Counted from the stretch's first letter, positions 1-8,350 are shown. The stretch: 16,679 nt of DNA from Calditrichota bacterium (GCA_008501655.1 QQUK01000161.1:1-16679), one strand, 5' to 3'. Program-made: numbers and translations. Notes: generated by a model from the sequence alone, not told the origin.

Positions 1-180
1 CGGGTCGACAGCTATGGTAACAACTTGAGCATAATTATCTGTATACAGCTTTCCATTCTGATTGTATCGGTTGATACATATCCCCTGCTGACCTTCTTTG
101 AGTAGACATTCAGCGGGACAGAGATGACAGTGTACTTTGTCTGCTTCTTTTTGTTCATAGTAACGAGCTTCTTTAATCAA
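1..180 (-). CDS. amrS: AmrS-like radical SAM protein (AmmeMemoRadiSam system), N-terminus only
   Basis: Only the first 60 codons are present; the gene runs off the left edge. The translation starts LIKEARYYEQKEADKVHC and has cysteines 18, 21, 25 and 34 (C-x2-C-x3-C-x8-C), then a GKLYTDNYAQVVTIAVDP stretch. This matches the N-terminal cysteine motif and the 'GKLYS..Y..V..xAVDP' segment I know from the AmrS family, radical SAM proteins that often sit with AMMECR1 and Memo genes. The radical SAM CxxxCxxC motif would lie beyond the window. I chose a TTG start at 180-178 because GGAG lies 9 nt upstream (complement of 190-193) and no ATG is available in this frame. The start overlaps the last 8 nt of the preceding heptosyltransferase/GmhB gene, which implies translational coupling. 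The biochemical role of the family is poorly defined. Family identity is fairly sure; the start is less so. Confidence 0.8.
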   Translation of the reverse strand, partial: MIKEARYYEQKEADKVHCHLCPAECLLKEGQQGICINRYNQNGKLYTDNYAQVVTIAVDP

Positions 181-1756
181 GATGATGATCTCCGATAAAC
201 TCAGCTGCAGCCGCAAGGTTATCTACGATTTTAACATCATGGTAAAAACGGGAACTATCAATCTTTTCCTGGAAACCTCTTCCATAGCCGGTACGAACTA
301 AAATTGGTTTAGCACCTACAACTTTACCTAAATTAATATCATCGAGTTTATCTCCGATTACAAACGATTCAATCGGATTGATCAATAGTTGTTCAATCGC
401 ATCCTCTACCATTAAAGGAGATGGTTTTCGGCAACCGCATTTGATTGTATATTGATTCACAGATCCATGCGGATGATGGGGACAATAATAAATAGCATCG
501 AGATCGACACCGCGTGCTGAAAGTTTTTCAGAAAACTCCTGATTGACTTTTTCAACTGTTTCAATCGGAAATTTCCCTCTGGCAACTCCGGATTGATTAG
601 AGACTACGACTATTTTGTAACCTGATTCTGAGAGTCTTTTCAAAGCATCAACAGAACCTTCGATAAACTCAATCTCATTTGGGTCGGAAAGAAAATGTTT
701 ATCAACAATGATTGTCCCATCTCTATCAACAAATACTGCTTTGTTCCGGCAGTTCTGATGTTCAAGTTTATAGGAAGCTAAATTTACGATCTGCTCCGGA
801 GATATTTTGGTAAAACAGAACTGTTCTTCCCTGAAGCAAGCTTTTCCTCCATGAAGTGAACATGGTCGGCAATATTCTTTAACATCAAGCACCTGATCGA
901 ATTGTCCCTTCGGAGAAAAACCTAACACCGGATGAGTTGGCCCGAACAATGACACAACCGGCGTATTGACCGATGAAGCAAGATGTCCGATTCCGGAATC
1001 ATTGGCAATAACTAAATCTGTTTTGGCAATCAGTGATGTAAGTTCCGTTATTGGTAGATTGACATATTTCATCAAAGATGATTCTGGTATTTGTGAAAGT
1101 TCTGATACTATTTCTGACTCATTAGTAACAGCCCAGATAATCCCGGCATTATATTCTCTCTGCAACGTTTCTGCAGCTTGAGCAAACTTCTGAATATCAT
1201 ACTGCTTTGTTGCATATGATGCACCGGGAGCAAAGAGAACTGTATGAGGATGCTTTGATAAAAAACTCTTTTCTGTATCTGAAATATTATTAGTCGAGAC
1301 TAAATTAGGTCTTTTGCTATAACTGTTCATTTCCAAATCAATCAAAGTCTGATTGTATAAATCGATTGTATGCGGATATGATTCAGGAATAATCTTTTTT
1401 TTGACAGCAGTAATTCGTTCATAGCGTCTTTTTGGATAGACGACCTTATGGTCCGCTGTGAGTATCTTTCTAATAGTCAGTGAGCGGAAATTTCCATGTA
1501 AGTCAATCACCGTGTTAAAATTGATCTTATCAAGTTCCATTCCGATTTTGCAAAGGTTTACAAATGAGCAGTCATCAGGAATCGTAACTATTTCATCAAC
1601 GGCATCGATAAGTGAAACTGTTTTTTTGAATTTCTCTTTGGTGAGAAAATAAATTTTTGAATCAGGGTGATTAATTTTGTAATTCAGAGCAAGCGATGAT
1701 GTCAGAATTATATCACCTAACGAACTAAAACGAATTATGAGAGCTTTATTTATCAT
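173..1756 (-). CDS. Fusion of family 9 glycosyltransferase (heptosyltransferase-like) and GmhB-type D,D-heptose 1,7-bisphosphate phosphatase
   Basis: This 527-residue protein joins two enzymes. Residues 1-330 are a GT9 (WaaC/WaaF-like) glycosyltransferase, which adds ADP-heptose to lipid A-core. Visible are the N-terminal LIIRFSSLGDIILTS, LFAPGAS (about 174-180), the nucleotide-site block ANDSGIGHLA (251-260) with SLFGPT after it, and the cysteine-rich CRPCSLHGGKACF segment common in GT9. Residues 339-527 are a HAD phosphatase of the GmhB type. It has DRDGT (344-348, nucleophile D344 and D346), SNQSG (386-390), the zinc loop C425, H427, C440, C442, and GDKLDD (468-473). GmhB removes the 1,7-bisphosphate's 7-phosphate in ADP-heptose synthesis, so one polypeptide may both help make and transfer heptose. 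The ATG directly abuts the TAG stop of uppP, and the 3' end overlaps amrS. Domain assignments are strong; donor and acceptor are inferred. The phosphatase could also be read as a HAD-IIIA histidinol-phosphatase relative, but the zinc loop favours GmhB. Confidence 0.9.
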   Translation of the reverse strand: MINKALIIRFSSLGDIILTSSLALNYKINHPDSKIYFLTKEKFKKTVSLIDAVDEIVTIPDDCSFVNLCKIGMELDKINFNTVIDLHGNFRSLTIRKILTADHKVVYPKRRYERITAVKKKIIPESYPHTIDLYNQTLIDLEMNSYSKRPNLVSTNNISDTEKSFLSKHPHTVLFAPGASYATKQYDIQKFAQAAETLQREYNAGIIWAVTNESEIVSELSQIPESSLMKYVNLPITELTSLIAKTDLVIANDSGIGHLASSVNTPVVSLFGPTHPVLGFSPKGQFDQVLDVKEYCRPCSLHGGKACFREEQFCFTKISPEQIVNLASYKLEHQNCRNKAVFVDRDGTIIVDKHFLSDPNEIEFIEGSVDALKRLSESGYKIVVVSNQSGVARGKFPIETVEKVNQEFSEKLSARGVDLDAIYYCPHHPHGSVNQYTIKCGCRKPSPLMVEDAIEQLLINPIESFVIGDKLDDINLGKVVGAKPILVRTGYGRGFQEKIDSSRFYHDVKIVDNLAAAAEFIGDHHLD

Positions 1757-2530
1757 CTATAGAAAAAGATACAACCCGACAGCACCGGCAGCAAAGCAAT
1801 AATATGCAAAATATTCAAATTTTCCTTTTTTTATCAGAGTCAGAACGGCATATACTGCAAACAGAGAAGATAAAAATGTCACGCTAAACCCGAAAAAGTA
1901 CTGCCCGAAAAGGGCTGTATCAAGCTGCATCAATTCTTTGAATTTAAATACAACCGCCCCCAAAATTGCCGGTATTGCGAGTAAAAATGAAAACTCGGCT
2001 GCCTCGGACGGTTTTACTCCTAACAGCATACCGGTTGAGATAGTTGTGCCAGAACGGCTGATACCGGGAATAATCGCAAAAGCTTGTCCGATGCCCATCA
2101 GAATTGATGACTTGATTGTAACATCGCTCTCCCCTTTTTTCTTAAATCGGGTAGAAAGCAAAATAAATCCGGTCACAAAAAGCATACAGGACGCCAGAAT
2201 CGGATTTGTGAATGCTTTTTCAAAAAAGTCTTTAAACAAAAGCACCGCAATCACCGCCGGTATAGTTCCAATACCAAGATAGATAATTACCATTCGATCA
2301 GATTTTTTTTGTGGATTAAAAATAGATTTTATAACCTGAATAATCTTTGAACGAAAATAAATCAAAACAGCTAACAGAGAACCAAGATGTAAGAGAATCT
2401 CAAAAGTCACTCCCGGTTCTTTTGTGCCAAGTAATGCACCGGTAATGACAAGATGTCCTGAGGATGATACAGGCAAAAACTCGGTCAACCCTTGCAGGAG
2501 ACCGAGTATAAAAGCATCGATATATGTCAT
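1757..2530 (-). CDS. uppP: Undecaprenyl-diphosphatase (BacA/UppP family)
   Basis: This integral membrane enzyme dephosphorylates undecaprenyl pyrophosphate to recycle the lipid carrier for peptidoglycan, O-antigen and exopolysaccharide synthesis. It also gives bacitracin tolerance. The 257-residue product has both family signatures: GLTEFLPVSSSGH (14-26, with E17 and H26 in the active site) and IPGISRSGTT (154-163, with the catalytic arginine R159). About seven to eight hydrophobic helices are visible. The length is slightly below the usual 265-275 residues, but both ends look complete. It lies 18 bp after the outer-membrane-like gene and its TAG stop touches the ATG of the glycosyltransferase/GmhB gene, so it is part of one operon. 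No strong Shine-Dalgarno sequence is visible before the ATG, which hints at coupling to the upstream gene. The operon partner fits a role in cell-envelope glycan assembly. Confidence 0.95.
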   Translation of the reverse strand: MTYIDAFILGLLQGLTEFLPVSSSGHLVITGALLGTKEPGVTFEILLHLGSLLAVLIYFRSKIIQVIKSIFNPQKKSDRMVIIYLGIGTIPAVIAVLLFKDFFEKAFTNPILASCMLFVTGFILLSTRFKKKGESDVTIKSSILMGIGQAFAIIPGISRSGTTISTGMLLGVKPSEAAEFSFLLAIPAILGAVVFKFKELMQLDTALFGQYFFGFSVTFLSSLFAVYAVLTLIKKGKFEYFAYYCFAAGAVGLYLFL

Positions 2531-2548
2531 TGAGTTTTGACTACTTTC

Positions 2549-3157
2549 TTACATGACATTGAAGTCAAGTCCGAAATAGAAATTGTCGATGTTATCAATC
2601 TGGATTTCACCAAAGAAATCAATTGTATTTGACAATTCCCATTTGATACCGGCATTAAAACCGATTTCAAGTTCCGAGTCGGCATCAGATATCGATTCAA
2701 TTCGGACATTAATCCGACCATATGGTGAAAGGACCCTCTGGTTCTCCATGATAAACGGATAGGAGCCGATAAACTGACCACCAAGCATCCACATTGAACC
2801 GTATTCATCGTCATAATATTCAAACAGACCACCAACAGCCATATCAAACGGACCATTTTTTAAATCTTTTGTAGAGACGATATTGTATTTGAAATCAGCA
2901 CCAAACATCAGGTTGGCATCAGAACCTCTGCCGCCGTCAATTAAACCGAGTTTCAAACGTCCATCGGTATTAGCTGAAAGCCCATAAGAATAGATTCCGG
3001 AAAAAGTAGTTGCATCCCCGACACCGATTGAACCCATAAAGTTTCCTTTACCCATTCCTCCGGTTGTAGCTGTTTGAAGAGATCCAAAGCCTGAGGCTGA
3101 AGCTGAAGCACTCACGAAAAGTGCTGAAAACATGATTAAAACTAAAACTTTTTTCAT
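2549..3157 (-). CDS. Exported protein, probable outer-membrane beta-barrel, function unknown
   Basis: I do not recognise a named family. The 202-residue product starts MKKVLVLIMFSALFVSASASA, a typical signal peptide with likely cleavage after an A-S-A stretch. The mature part is rich in glycine and aromatic residues with alternating hydrophobic patterns, for example GSIGVGDATTFSGIYSYGL, FEYYDDEYGSMWMLGGQF and NIDNFYFGLDFNVM, which suggests a small beta-barrel. A longer frame exists upstream to 3229, but I chose the ATG at 3157 because AAGGA sits 7 nt before it and the signal peptide begins exactly there. It is the first gene of the leftward operon with uppP (18-bp gap). A promoter candidate is listed separately. 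A soluble periplasmic beta-rich protein is an alternative; localisation beyond export is inference. Confidence 0.7.
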   Translation of the reverse strand: MKKVLVLIMFSALFVSASASASGFGSLQTATTGGMGKGNFMGSIGVGDATTFSGIYSYGLSANTDGRLKLGLIDGGRGSDANLMFGADFKYNIVSTKDLKNGPFDMAVGGLFEYYDDEYGSMWMLGGQFIGSYPFIMENQRVLSPYGRINVRIESISDADSELEIGFNAGIKWELSNTIDFFGEIQIDNIDNFYFGLDFNVM

Positions 3158-3197
3158 TCTAAATTCCTTTTTATCAATTCCATACTTTCTTACACTC

Positions 3198-3226
3198 ATG
3201 TTAATTTTTCTGTTATAAACGGTCAA
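3198..3226 (-). promoter_or_regulatory. Candidate sigma-70-type promoter for the outer-membrane protein/uppP operon
   Basis: Reading leftwards, TTGACC (complement of 3221-3226) is followed after exactly 17 nt by TAACAT (complement of 3198-3203). The -35 matches five of six and the -10 four of six consensus bases. A start near 3191 would give a leader of about 34 nt before the ATG at 3157. The site is in the divergent intergenic region. It is a pattern match only. Confidence 0.4.
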
Positions 3227-3401
3227 CAAAAAACAGAATGATATATCTCAAGGTACCCGTAGGCTAACAAAAAGTTTCATAAAACATCCGAAATTCTCTT
3301 CTCTTTTATTAGTTGACAATATAGCTCGAAGAATTTTCATTGTTAGACATAAATCCGAAGATAAATTGTGAATAAATATATTTGACATATGGAGTTATGT
3401 A

Positions 3402-4769
3402 ATGAGTGAACAATTGAATACACCAGGTCAAAATGACTCAAGAGGTAATTGGGGTACTCGAATAGGATTCATCCTGGCTGCATCCGGTTCAGCTATCGGT
3501 CTTGGTAATATATGGAAATTCCCGTATATGACCGGGGTTCATGGCGGTGGTGCATTTGTCCTGATCTACCTTGTCTGTGTATTACTTGTAGGTTTACCAA
3601 TAATGATATCTGAGTTTATCATCGGAAGAAATACCAAAAAAAATCCGGTCGGTGCTTTTATGAAGTTACTCCATCCCAAAACAGGCTGGAAAATCACCGG
3701 TTGGTTTGGTATCGCCTCCGGATTTCTAATTCTCTCATTCTATTCTGTTGTTGCCGGGTGGGCGTTAGCTTATATTTTCAAATCAATTGCTGGGTTTTCC
3801 GGTACCGCTGAGGAAATTTCAAATCAATTCACACTCCTTGTAACCAGTCCCGGTGAATCTATTCTCTGGCATACCATATTTATGTTTTTGACAATTCTTA
3901 TTGTTATGGGTGGAATAAAAGGTGGAATTGAACGCTGGTCAAAAATTTTAATGCCAATGCTGATGTTCATATTGGTAAGTTTGATGATATACGGTATTGC
4001 CTTTACTCAAGGGGGAAAACAAGCGTTGTCATTTCTCTTTAATCCTGATTTCTCAAAAATAAGTGCCGTAGGTGTTCTCTCAGCTTTAGGGCACGCTTTC
4101 TTCACTCTTTCGATCGGTATGGGTGCCATGCTGACTTACGGAAGTTACATGGGGAAAGATTAATCAATCACCCGTGATGCTGTTGTTATCTCATTGCTTG
4201 ATACGGGTATTGCTTTGATGGCTGGAGTCGCTATTTTCTCAATGGTATTCAACTATGGACTGGAACCGGGAGAAGGTCCGGGGTTAATTTTTGCCACTCT
4301 GCCTGTATTATTCGCACAAACCGGTCCCTGGGTTTCTGTACCATTTTTTGTCCTCCTTTCCTTTGCGGCGTTAACTTCAGGTATTTCCCTGCTTGAGGTT
4401 GTCGTTTCATATTTCATAGATGAAAAGAAGTGGAGCCGCAAAAAAGCCTCTATTATTTTAGGAGGAGTCATATACCTGATCGGCTTACTTTCAGCGGTCG
4501 CATCCTGGCAAGTTCCTTTCACCGACGGAATGGGATATCTTGACTTCTTTGCCGCGCTGACTACAAATTTCATGCTTCCAATTGGTGGATTACTAACTGC
4601 TATCTTTGTCGGTTGGTTTATGCTTGATTCAATTCGTACAAAAGAATTCGGTTCAAAGGAACTTTTATATAAAGGCTTCCTTTTTACCCTCCGATATATC
4701 TCCCCGATTATACTTATCATTGTAATTCTCCATGGATTGGAACTTCTCCCTTTCATGACTTATGAATAA
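3402..4769 (+). pseudogene. Neurotransmitter:sodium symporter (NSS/SNF) family transporter, interrupted by an in-frame TAA
   Basis: The frame encodes a roughly 454-residue NSS (LeuT/MhsT-like) Na+-coupled amino acid transporter, but codon 254 (4161-4163) is TAA. Before the stop, residues 22-76 carry the TM1 signature GSAIGLGNIWKFPYM and the TM2 block, and FFTLSIGMGAMLTYGSYMGKD ends TM6. After the stop the same frame continues SITRDAVVISLLDTG and includes FAALTSGISLLEV, where A, T and S fit the TM8 Na2-site residues of LeuT. LeuT, as I recall it, has KDQDI where this gene has KD-stop-SI, so a CAA-to-TAA change explains the break without a frameshift. The ATG at 3402 has GGAG 7 nt upstream. The 3' end overlaps the DUF4846 gene by 8 nt. 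As written it would give a 253-residue, six-helix fragment that should not transport. Alternatives are a sequencing error, a strain variant or readthrough. TAA ends several other genes here, so codon reassignment is unlikely. Confidence 0.85.
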
Positions 4770-5592
4770 AATTATTTATACATGTATTGTACTGTTGTTC
4801 GCCTGTCTCATTCAGGCGAACAACTATAATTGGAAAAACAATGATTTTCAGGCTGTATCTCATATCTTCGACATAAAAGTACCGGATTCGCATCAACGCA
4901 GTATATTCCAACCAAACAGCTTTGCTGATTGGTTGAGACAGCTCCCTTTAAAAGCACCTGAGAGTAAAGTTCATACCTTTAGCGGTGAATTAAAATCAAA
5001 TCAGGATGCCCATTATGCTTTACTTGACATTGACGTCGGCGATAAAGACCTTCAGCAGTGTGCGGATGCTGTCATCCGTCTCAGGGCGGAATTTCTATAT
5101 GCGATGAAACGATATGATGAAATCAGGTTTAACTTTACTTCAGGGGACAGCTGTTCTTTCCGGCAATGGATTAACGGAATGAGACCATACGTGAGTATTA
5201 ATAAGGTCAAATGGAAAGAGTCGGAAGAAAAGGATTCATCATATCAGACATTCCGCAATTATCTGAACAGAGTGTTTATGTATGCCGGTTCATATTCGCT
5301 TGAAAAAGAGTTGTTAGACAAAGCAACCATAGAAAACATAGAGATAGGTGACGTCTTTATACAAGGCGGCTTTCCGGGTCATGCTGTTATCGTTGTAGAT
5401 GTTGCTGAAAATAATAAAACTGGTGAACGGTTGTTTCTGTTAGCACAAAGCTATATGCCGGCACAGGATATTCATATTCTGAAAAACCCGAATGATTCTA
5501 CTCTTTCCCCATGGTATTCTGTCAATTTTGGAAATCTGTTAAAAACACCGGAGTGGATTTTTACAAACAAAGATTTACATTCATTCAAATAG
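4762..5592 (+). CDS. DUF4846 domain-containing exported protein
   Basis: The 276-residue product starts with a signal sequence, MNKIIYTCIVLLFACLIQA, so it is probably periplasmic. It could be a lipoprotein, but no clear lipobox is visible. The rest matches DUF4846 as I know it: FADWLRQLPLK, FSGELKSNQDAHYALLDIDV, DLQQCADAVIRLRAEFLY, RYDEIRFNFTSG, SYQTFRNYLNRVFMYAGS, IGDVFIQGGFPGHAVIVVDV, LLAQSYMPAQDIHILKNP and a closing TPEWIF. The repeated strict motifs with conserved D, H, C and N look enzymatic, and the GHAVIVVD segment is reminiscent of a hydrolase-type fold, but no activity is established to my knowledge. The ATG lies within the end of the transporter gene (8-nt overlap), implying co-transcription and coupling, so the upstream stop codon might reduce its translation. 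Its 3' end overlaps the convergent SbcD-like gene by 8 nt. Confidence 0.85.
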   Translation: MNKIIYTCIVLLFACLIQANNYNWKNNDFQAVSHIFDIKVPDSHQRSIFQPNSFADWLRQLPLKAPESKVHTFSGELKSNQDAHYALLDIDVGDKDLQQCADAVIRLRAEFLYAMKRYDEIRFNFTSGDSCSFRQWINGMRPYVSINKVKWKESEEKDSSYQTFRNYLNRVFMYAGSYSLEKELLDKATIENIEIGDVFIQGGFPGHAVIVVDVAENNKTGERLFLLAQSYMPAQDIHILKNPNDSTLSPWYSVNFGNLLKTPEWIFTNKDLHSFK

Positions 5593-6706
5593 ATTCTTCT
5601 TCAGCAAGATATTTTATCGCTTCCTGTTTTAACTTCTCTTTATCAAAACCGGATAAATCAACCAAATCAAGAAACTGCAGAAATCCTTCATCTATCCGCC
5701 CTATGCCTGATTTCCCGAATTGCGGTAAGGTTTCCTCAGATTTCTCCTTTTCAATCGCGATGTTTAAAGAAAATGACTTTTGTTTTAAATCAGCAAGTAC
5801 CGAAGTAGGTAACGTTTTCAGCGTTTCTTCGGATACACCCTGTACTTTAAGCCGGACTATTTTATCGGAACTGCCGACTTTATCAACTTCCTGTTTAATG
5901 AGCTGAGCAAGCTGGTCTCCCCTTTTACCGGCAGCGTTTATAGGCTGGATATCGACCATAACACGGGATTTTACCTTCTCAAAGCGGAGGTTGAATTCAT
6001 CGAGATCAACGACTATAAACCCTTTCTCGGCATCTCTCTCGCTCTGTGAGAGACGTTCTGTTGAACCTGAATAATAGGAGCGGTGGGCAACTTTGCAGTA
6101 ATTATGGAAATGTCCTAATGCGGTATAATCAAATTGCTCCATCGTTTTTAAAGGGAGTTCCTGTTCGCCTAAATCAGCCATAGAGAATTCTTCCATCCCG
6201 GCAGCGACACCGTGCATGATGAGAATATTATATTTGAAGTTTTTGTCCGGTACACATTTGGTTAACTCTTCTTTTTGTATTTTCGTCGTCAGACAATGAG
6301 GAATCGCAAAAAACTTGGTATCCCCAATCTCAAACGTCTTCAGACCAATACCAGCTGAGATATACAAATTATCTATATGGGAAAAGATATCTAAAGCAGC
6401 CCCGATAGTCGGTTGTTTCGGGGCATCATGATTACCGCTGATTATAACAGTGGGGATTTTGTGTACTTCAGCAATCCGGTGTAGCTGTTCACCGGCAATA
6501 GCGATGATTTTATTCGTTGGTCTCACTACATGGAAAATATCGCCGGCATGAATACAAACATCCGGTTTTATCTCGATGATTTTATCAACCGCTTCAATAA
6601 AGCTGTTAATTATATCTTCCTGCCGTAAAGTCAGTCCGGATTCACCCCGCTTTGAATGAGTATCCCCGGCACCAAGATGAGTATCAGCTGTATGACATAT
6701 CTTCAT
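5585..6706 (-). CDS. SbcD/Mre11-like DNA repair nuclease (metallophosphoesterase)
   Basis: The 373-residue protein has all five metallophosphoesterase motifs in order: DTH (D8, H10), GDIFH (D56), GNHD (91-94), H165 in ILIMHG, and GHFH (198-201). These bind two metal ions, usually Mn2+. The order and spacing, and the 'S.ERLS' segment (214-220), are those of the SbcD/Mre11/YhaO DNA exonuclease group, which processes double-strand ends and hairpins, normally with an SbcC/Rad50 ATPase. No SbcC-like gene is next to it in this window, although sbcD and sbcC are often adjacent. The C-terminal 100 residues are charged and less recognisable; they include a LPQFGKSGIGRIDEGFLQFL segment that may be the partner-binding or capping part. 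The start lacks a strong Shine-Dalgarno sequence. It lies 52 bp after the response-regulator gene and overlaps the convergent DUF4846 gene by 8 nt. Confidence 0.88.
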   Translation of the reverse strand: MKICHTADTHLGAGDTHSKRGESGLTLRQEDIINSFIEAVDKIIEIKPDVCIHAGDIFHVVRPTNKIIAIAGEQLHRIAEVHKIPTVIISGNHDAPKQPTIGAALDIFSHIDNLYISAGIGLKTFEIGDTKFFAIPHCLTTKIQKEELTKCVPDKNFKYNILIMHGVAAGMEEFSMADLGEQELPLKTMEQFDYTALGHFHNYCKVAHRSYYSGSTERLSQSERDAEKGFIVVDLDEFNLRFEKVKSRVMVDIQPINAAGKRGDQLAQLIKQEVDKVGSSDKIVRLKVQGVSEETLKTLPTSVLADLKQKSFSLNIAIEKEKSEETLPQFGKSGIGRIDEGFLQFLDLVDLSGFDKEKLKQEAIKYLAEEESI

Positions 6707-6758
6707 AAAGCTGAATATAGAGAAATTACATTTGTTTGTGAATCACTATTTGGAGAGT

Positions 6759-8186
6759 TTAATAGATTTCGTAACGGGAAATTCTATCTCTGAGCGTGTT
6801 TCTTGATATACCAAGAGTTTCAGCTGTTTTGACCTGGTTACCATCAAAATGTTTTAAACATGATGAAATGATAGCCCGTTCAAAAGCAGATTCCATAAAC
6901 TGATAAATCTGCCCCGGAGAATTGATAATCAGATTCGGCATGACCGGATCGATAATCTTTTTAAATGTATCGGTATAATCTTCCTGAATATTTTCCATAT
7001 CGATATCTACCGGCTTACCTGCTTCGGAATTAATCGGGAAATCTTCCGGTTGTAACAAATCAGATTTTGACATTACCAGAGCTGTATGGATGTTATTTTC
7101 AAGTTCTCTGACATTTCCCGGCCAATTATACTTTGTAAGCAGCTGCATCGCATTTTTAGAAAGTTTTTTACTCGACTGATTCATCTGACCGGCATATTTA
7201 TTCATGAAATGATCAACAAGGATCGGAATATCAGAACGTCTTTCCCGAAGGGGCGGTAAGAAAATTGAGACAACTTTTAAGCGGTAGAAAAGATCGACCC
7301 GGAAAGAACCATCTTTCATACACTGGACAAGTGATTTGTTTGTGGCAGCGACAATTCGAACATCAACATTAATAGTTTCAGAACCGCCGACTCTTTCCAA
7401 TTCCTTTTCCTGTAAAACACGCAGAAGTTTCGATTGAGTCAACATCGACATATCACCGATTTCATCTAAAAAGAGCGAACCGTTGTTTGCCTGTTCAAAT
7501 TTACCTATTCGTTTAAAGTAGGCTCCGGTGAAGGCACCTTTTTCATGTCCGAAAAGTTCTGACTCCAATAATGTCTCCGGGAGTGCAGCACAGTTCACAG
7601 AAAGGAAAGCGTTGTTTTTGCGTCTGGAACTCCGGTGAATGGCACGGGCAACAAGTTCTTTACCGGTTCCCGATTCACCAAAGATTAAAACAGCAGCATC
7701 AGAGTTTGCAACCTGACCAATCAGTTTAGCGATTTCAACAATCTCCGGAGATTTACCGACTATCTCACCAATCTCGTTTCCACCCGGCTGAGGTTCAGAA
7801 ATCTGATTAGAAGTCGAATGTGATAAAAATCCGCAAGCTTTGTTTACCGTTTCGATTAATTTCTCAAGTTCAAAAGGTTTTGTTAAATACTCGTAGGCAC
7901 CTTCTTTCATTGCCTCGATTGCATTCTCAGTCGAAACAAATCCTGAAATAATAATCACCGGGAGATCATCTTTGATCTGCTTAATCTGTTTTAAGACATC
8001 TAATCCTGAAAGTGACGGAAGGTTTACATCAAGCATAACTAAATCAACTTCATTATGCTCACGAACAAAATTACCAACTTCCATTCCATCTTCTAAGAAG
8101 TCAAAATGATATTTATCAGAGTCAAACAGGTTTGCCAGTGATTGTGATAGGTCTTTATCGTCGTCTACTAATAGTATTTTTTTCAT
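6759..8186 (-). CDS. NtrC-family sigma-54-dependent response regulator, orphan
   Basis: This 475-residue protein has the three NtrC-type parts. The receiver (1-120) has acidic pocket D8/D9, phosphoacceptor D53, S81 and K103. The AAA+ domain (about 140-380) has Walker A GESGTGK (170-176), the sigma-54-contacting loop GAFTGA (217-222), Walker B SLFLDE (237-242), sensor I region ATNKSL and the WPGNVREL segment. The C-terminal Fis-type helix-turn-helix is about 430-475 (NQVKTAETLGISRNTLRDRI). Such proteins bind dyads 100-200 bp upstream and remodel sigma-54 RNA polymerase once phosphorylated. No histidine kinase is adjacent, so its input is unknown. A linker of about 45 residues between AAA+ and HTH looks poorly conserved. 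A sigma-54-like promoter with upstream dyads lies 3.6 kb away before the sugar transferase gene, a possible target (inference). It begins a unit with the SbcD-like gene, though a shared transcript is not certain. Confidence 0.95.
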   Translation of the reverse strand: MKKILLVDDDKDLSQSLANLFDSDKYHFDFLEDGMEVGNFVREHNEVDLVMLDVNLPSLSGLDVLKQIKQIKDDLPVIIISGFVSTENAIEAMKEGAYEYLTKPFELEKLIETVNKACGFLSHSTSNQISEPQPGGNEIGEIVGKSPEIVEIAKLIGQVANSDAAVLIFGESGTGKELVARAIHRSSRRKNNAFLSVNCAALPETLLESELFGHEKGAFTGAYFKRIGKFEQANNGSLFLDEIGDMSMLTQSKLLRVLQEKELERVGGSETINVDVRIVAATNKSLVQCMKDGSFRVDLFYRLKVVSIFLPPLRERRSDIPILVDHFMNKYAGQMNQSSKKLSKNAMQLLTKYNWPGNVRELENNIHTALVMSKSDLLQPEDFPINSEAGKPVDIDMENIQEDYTDTFKKIIDPVMPNLIINSPGQIYQFMESAFERAIISSCLKHFDGNQVKTAETLGISRNTLRDRISRYEIY

Positions 8187-8350
8187 CTTTTTACACTCGT
8201 GGAAATCATATACAAATTATCGGACAAATTGATTTTTTATATAGGAAAAAAGTGTAGAACTAAGGTTTTTTTTACAATTCTGAATACAGATACAGAGTAA
8301 AATTTGATTATATAGAGGAGATTAAGAAAGACTGTTTCAAAATGGAATGG

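Noticed and set aside
2549..3229. Longer version of the outer-membrane gene starting at 3229
   Set aside because: The extra 24 residues precede a complete signal peptide, and the Shine-Dalgarno sequence sits before the ATG at 3157.
3304..3340. TTGACA in the divergent region as a plus-strand promoter for the symporter
   Set aside because: The -35 is perfect, but the hexamer 17 nt on (TTCATT) is a poor -10 and no better spacing was found; left unlisted.
4253..4756. 167-codon minus-strand open frame opposite the symporter
   Set aside because: It is the antisense shadow of a strongly conserved membrane-protein frame and has no domain features.
4194..4769. Second half of the symporter as an independent gene starting at TTG
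   Set aside because: It is in frame with the first half, has no ribosome binding site, and begins in the middle of the conserved region after TM6; best read as one broken gene.
8220..8280. A/T-rich inverted segments after the polytopic membrane gene as a terminator
   Set aside because: The A run and T run can pair, but there is no G/C stem to form a convincing intrinsic terminator.
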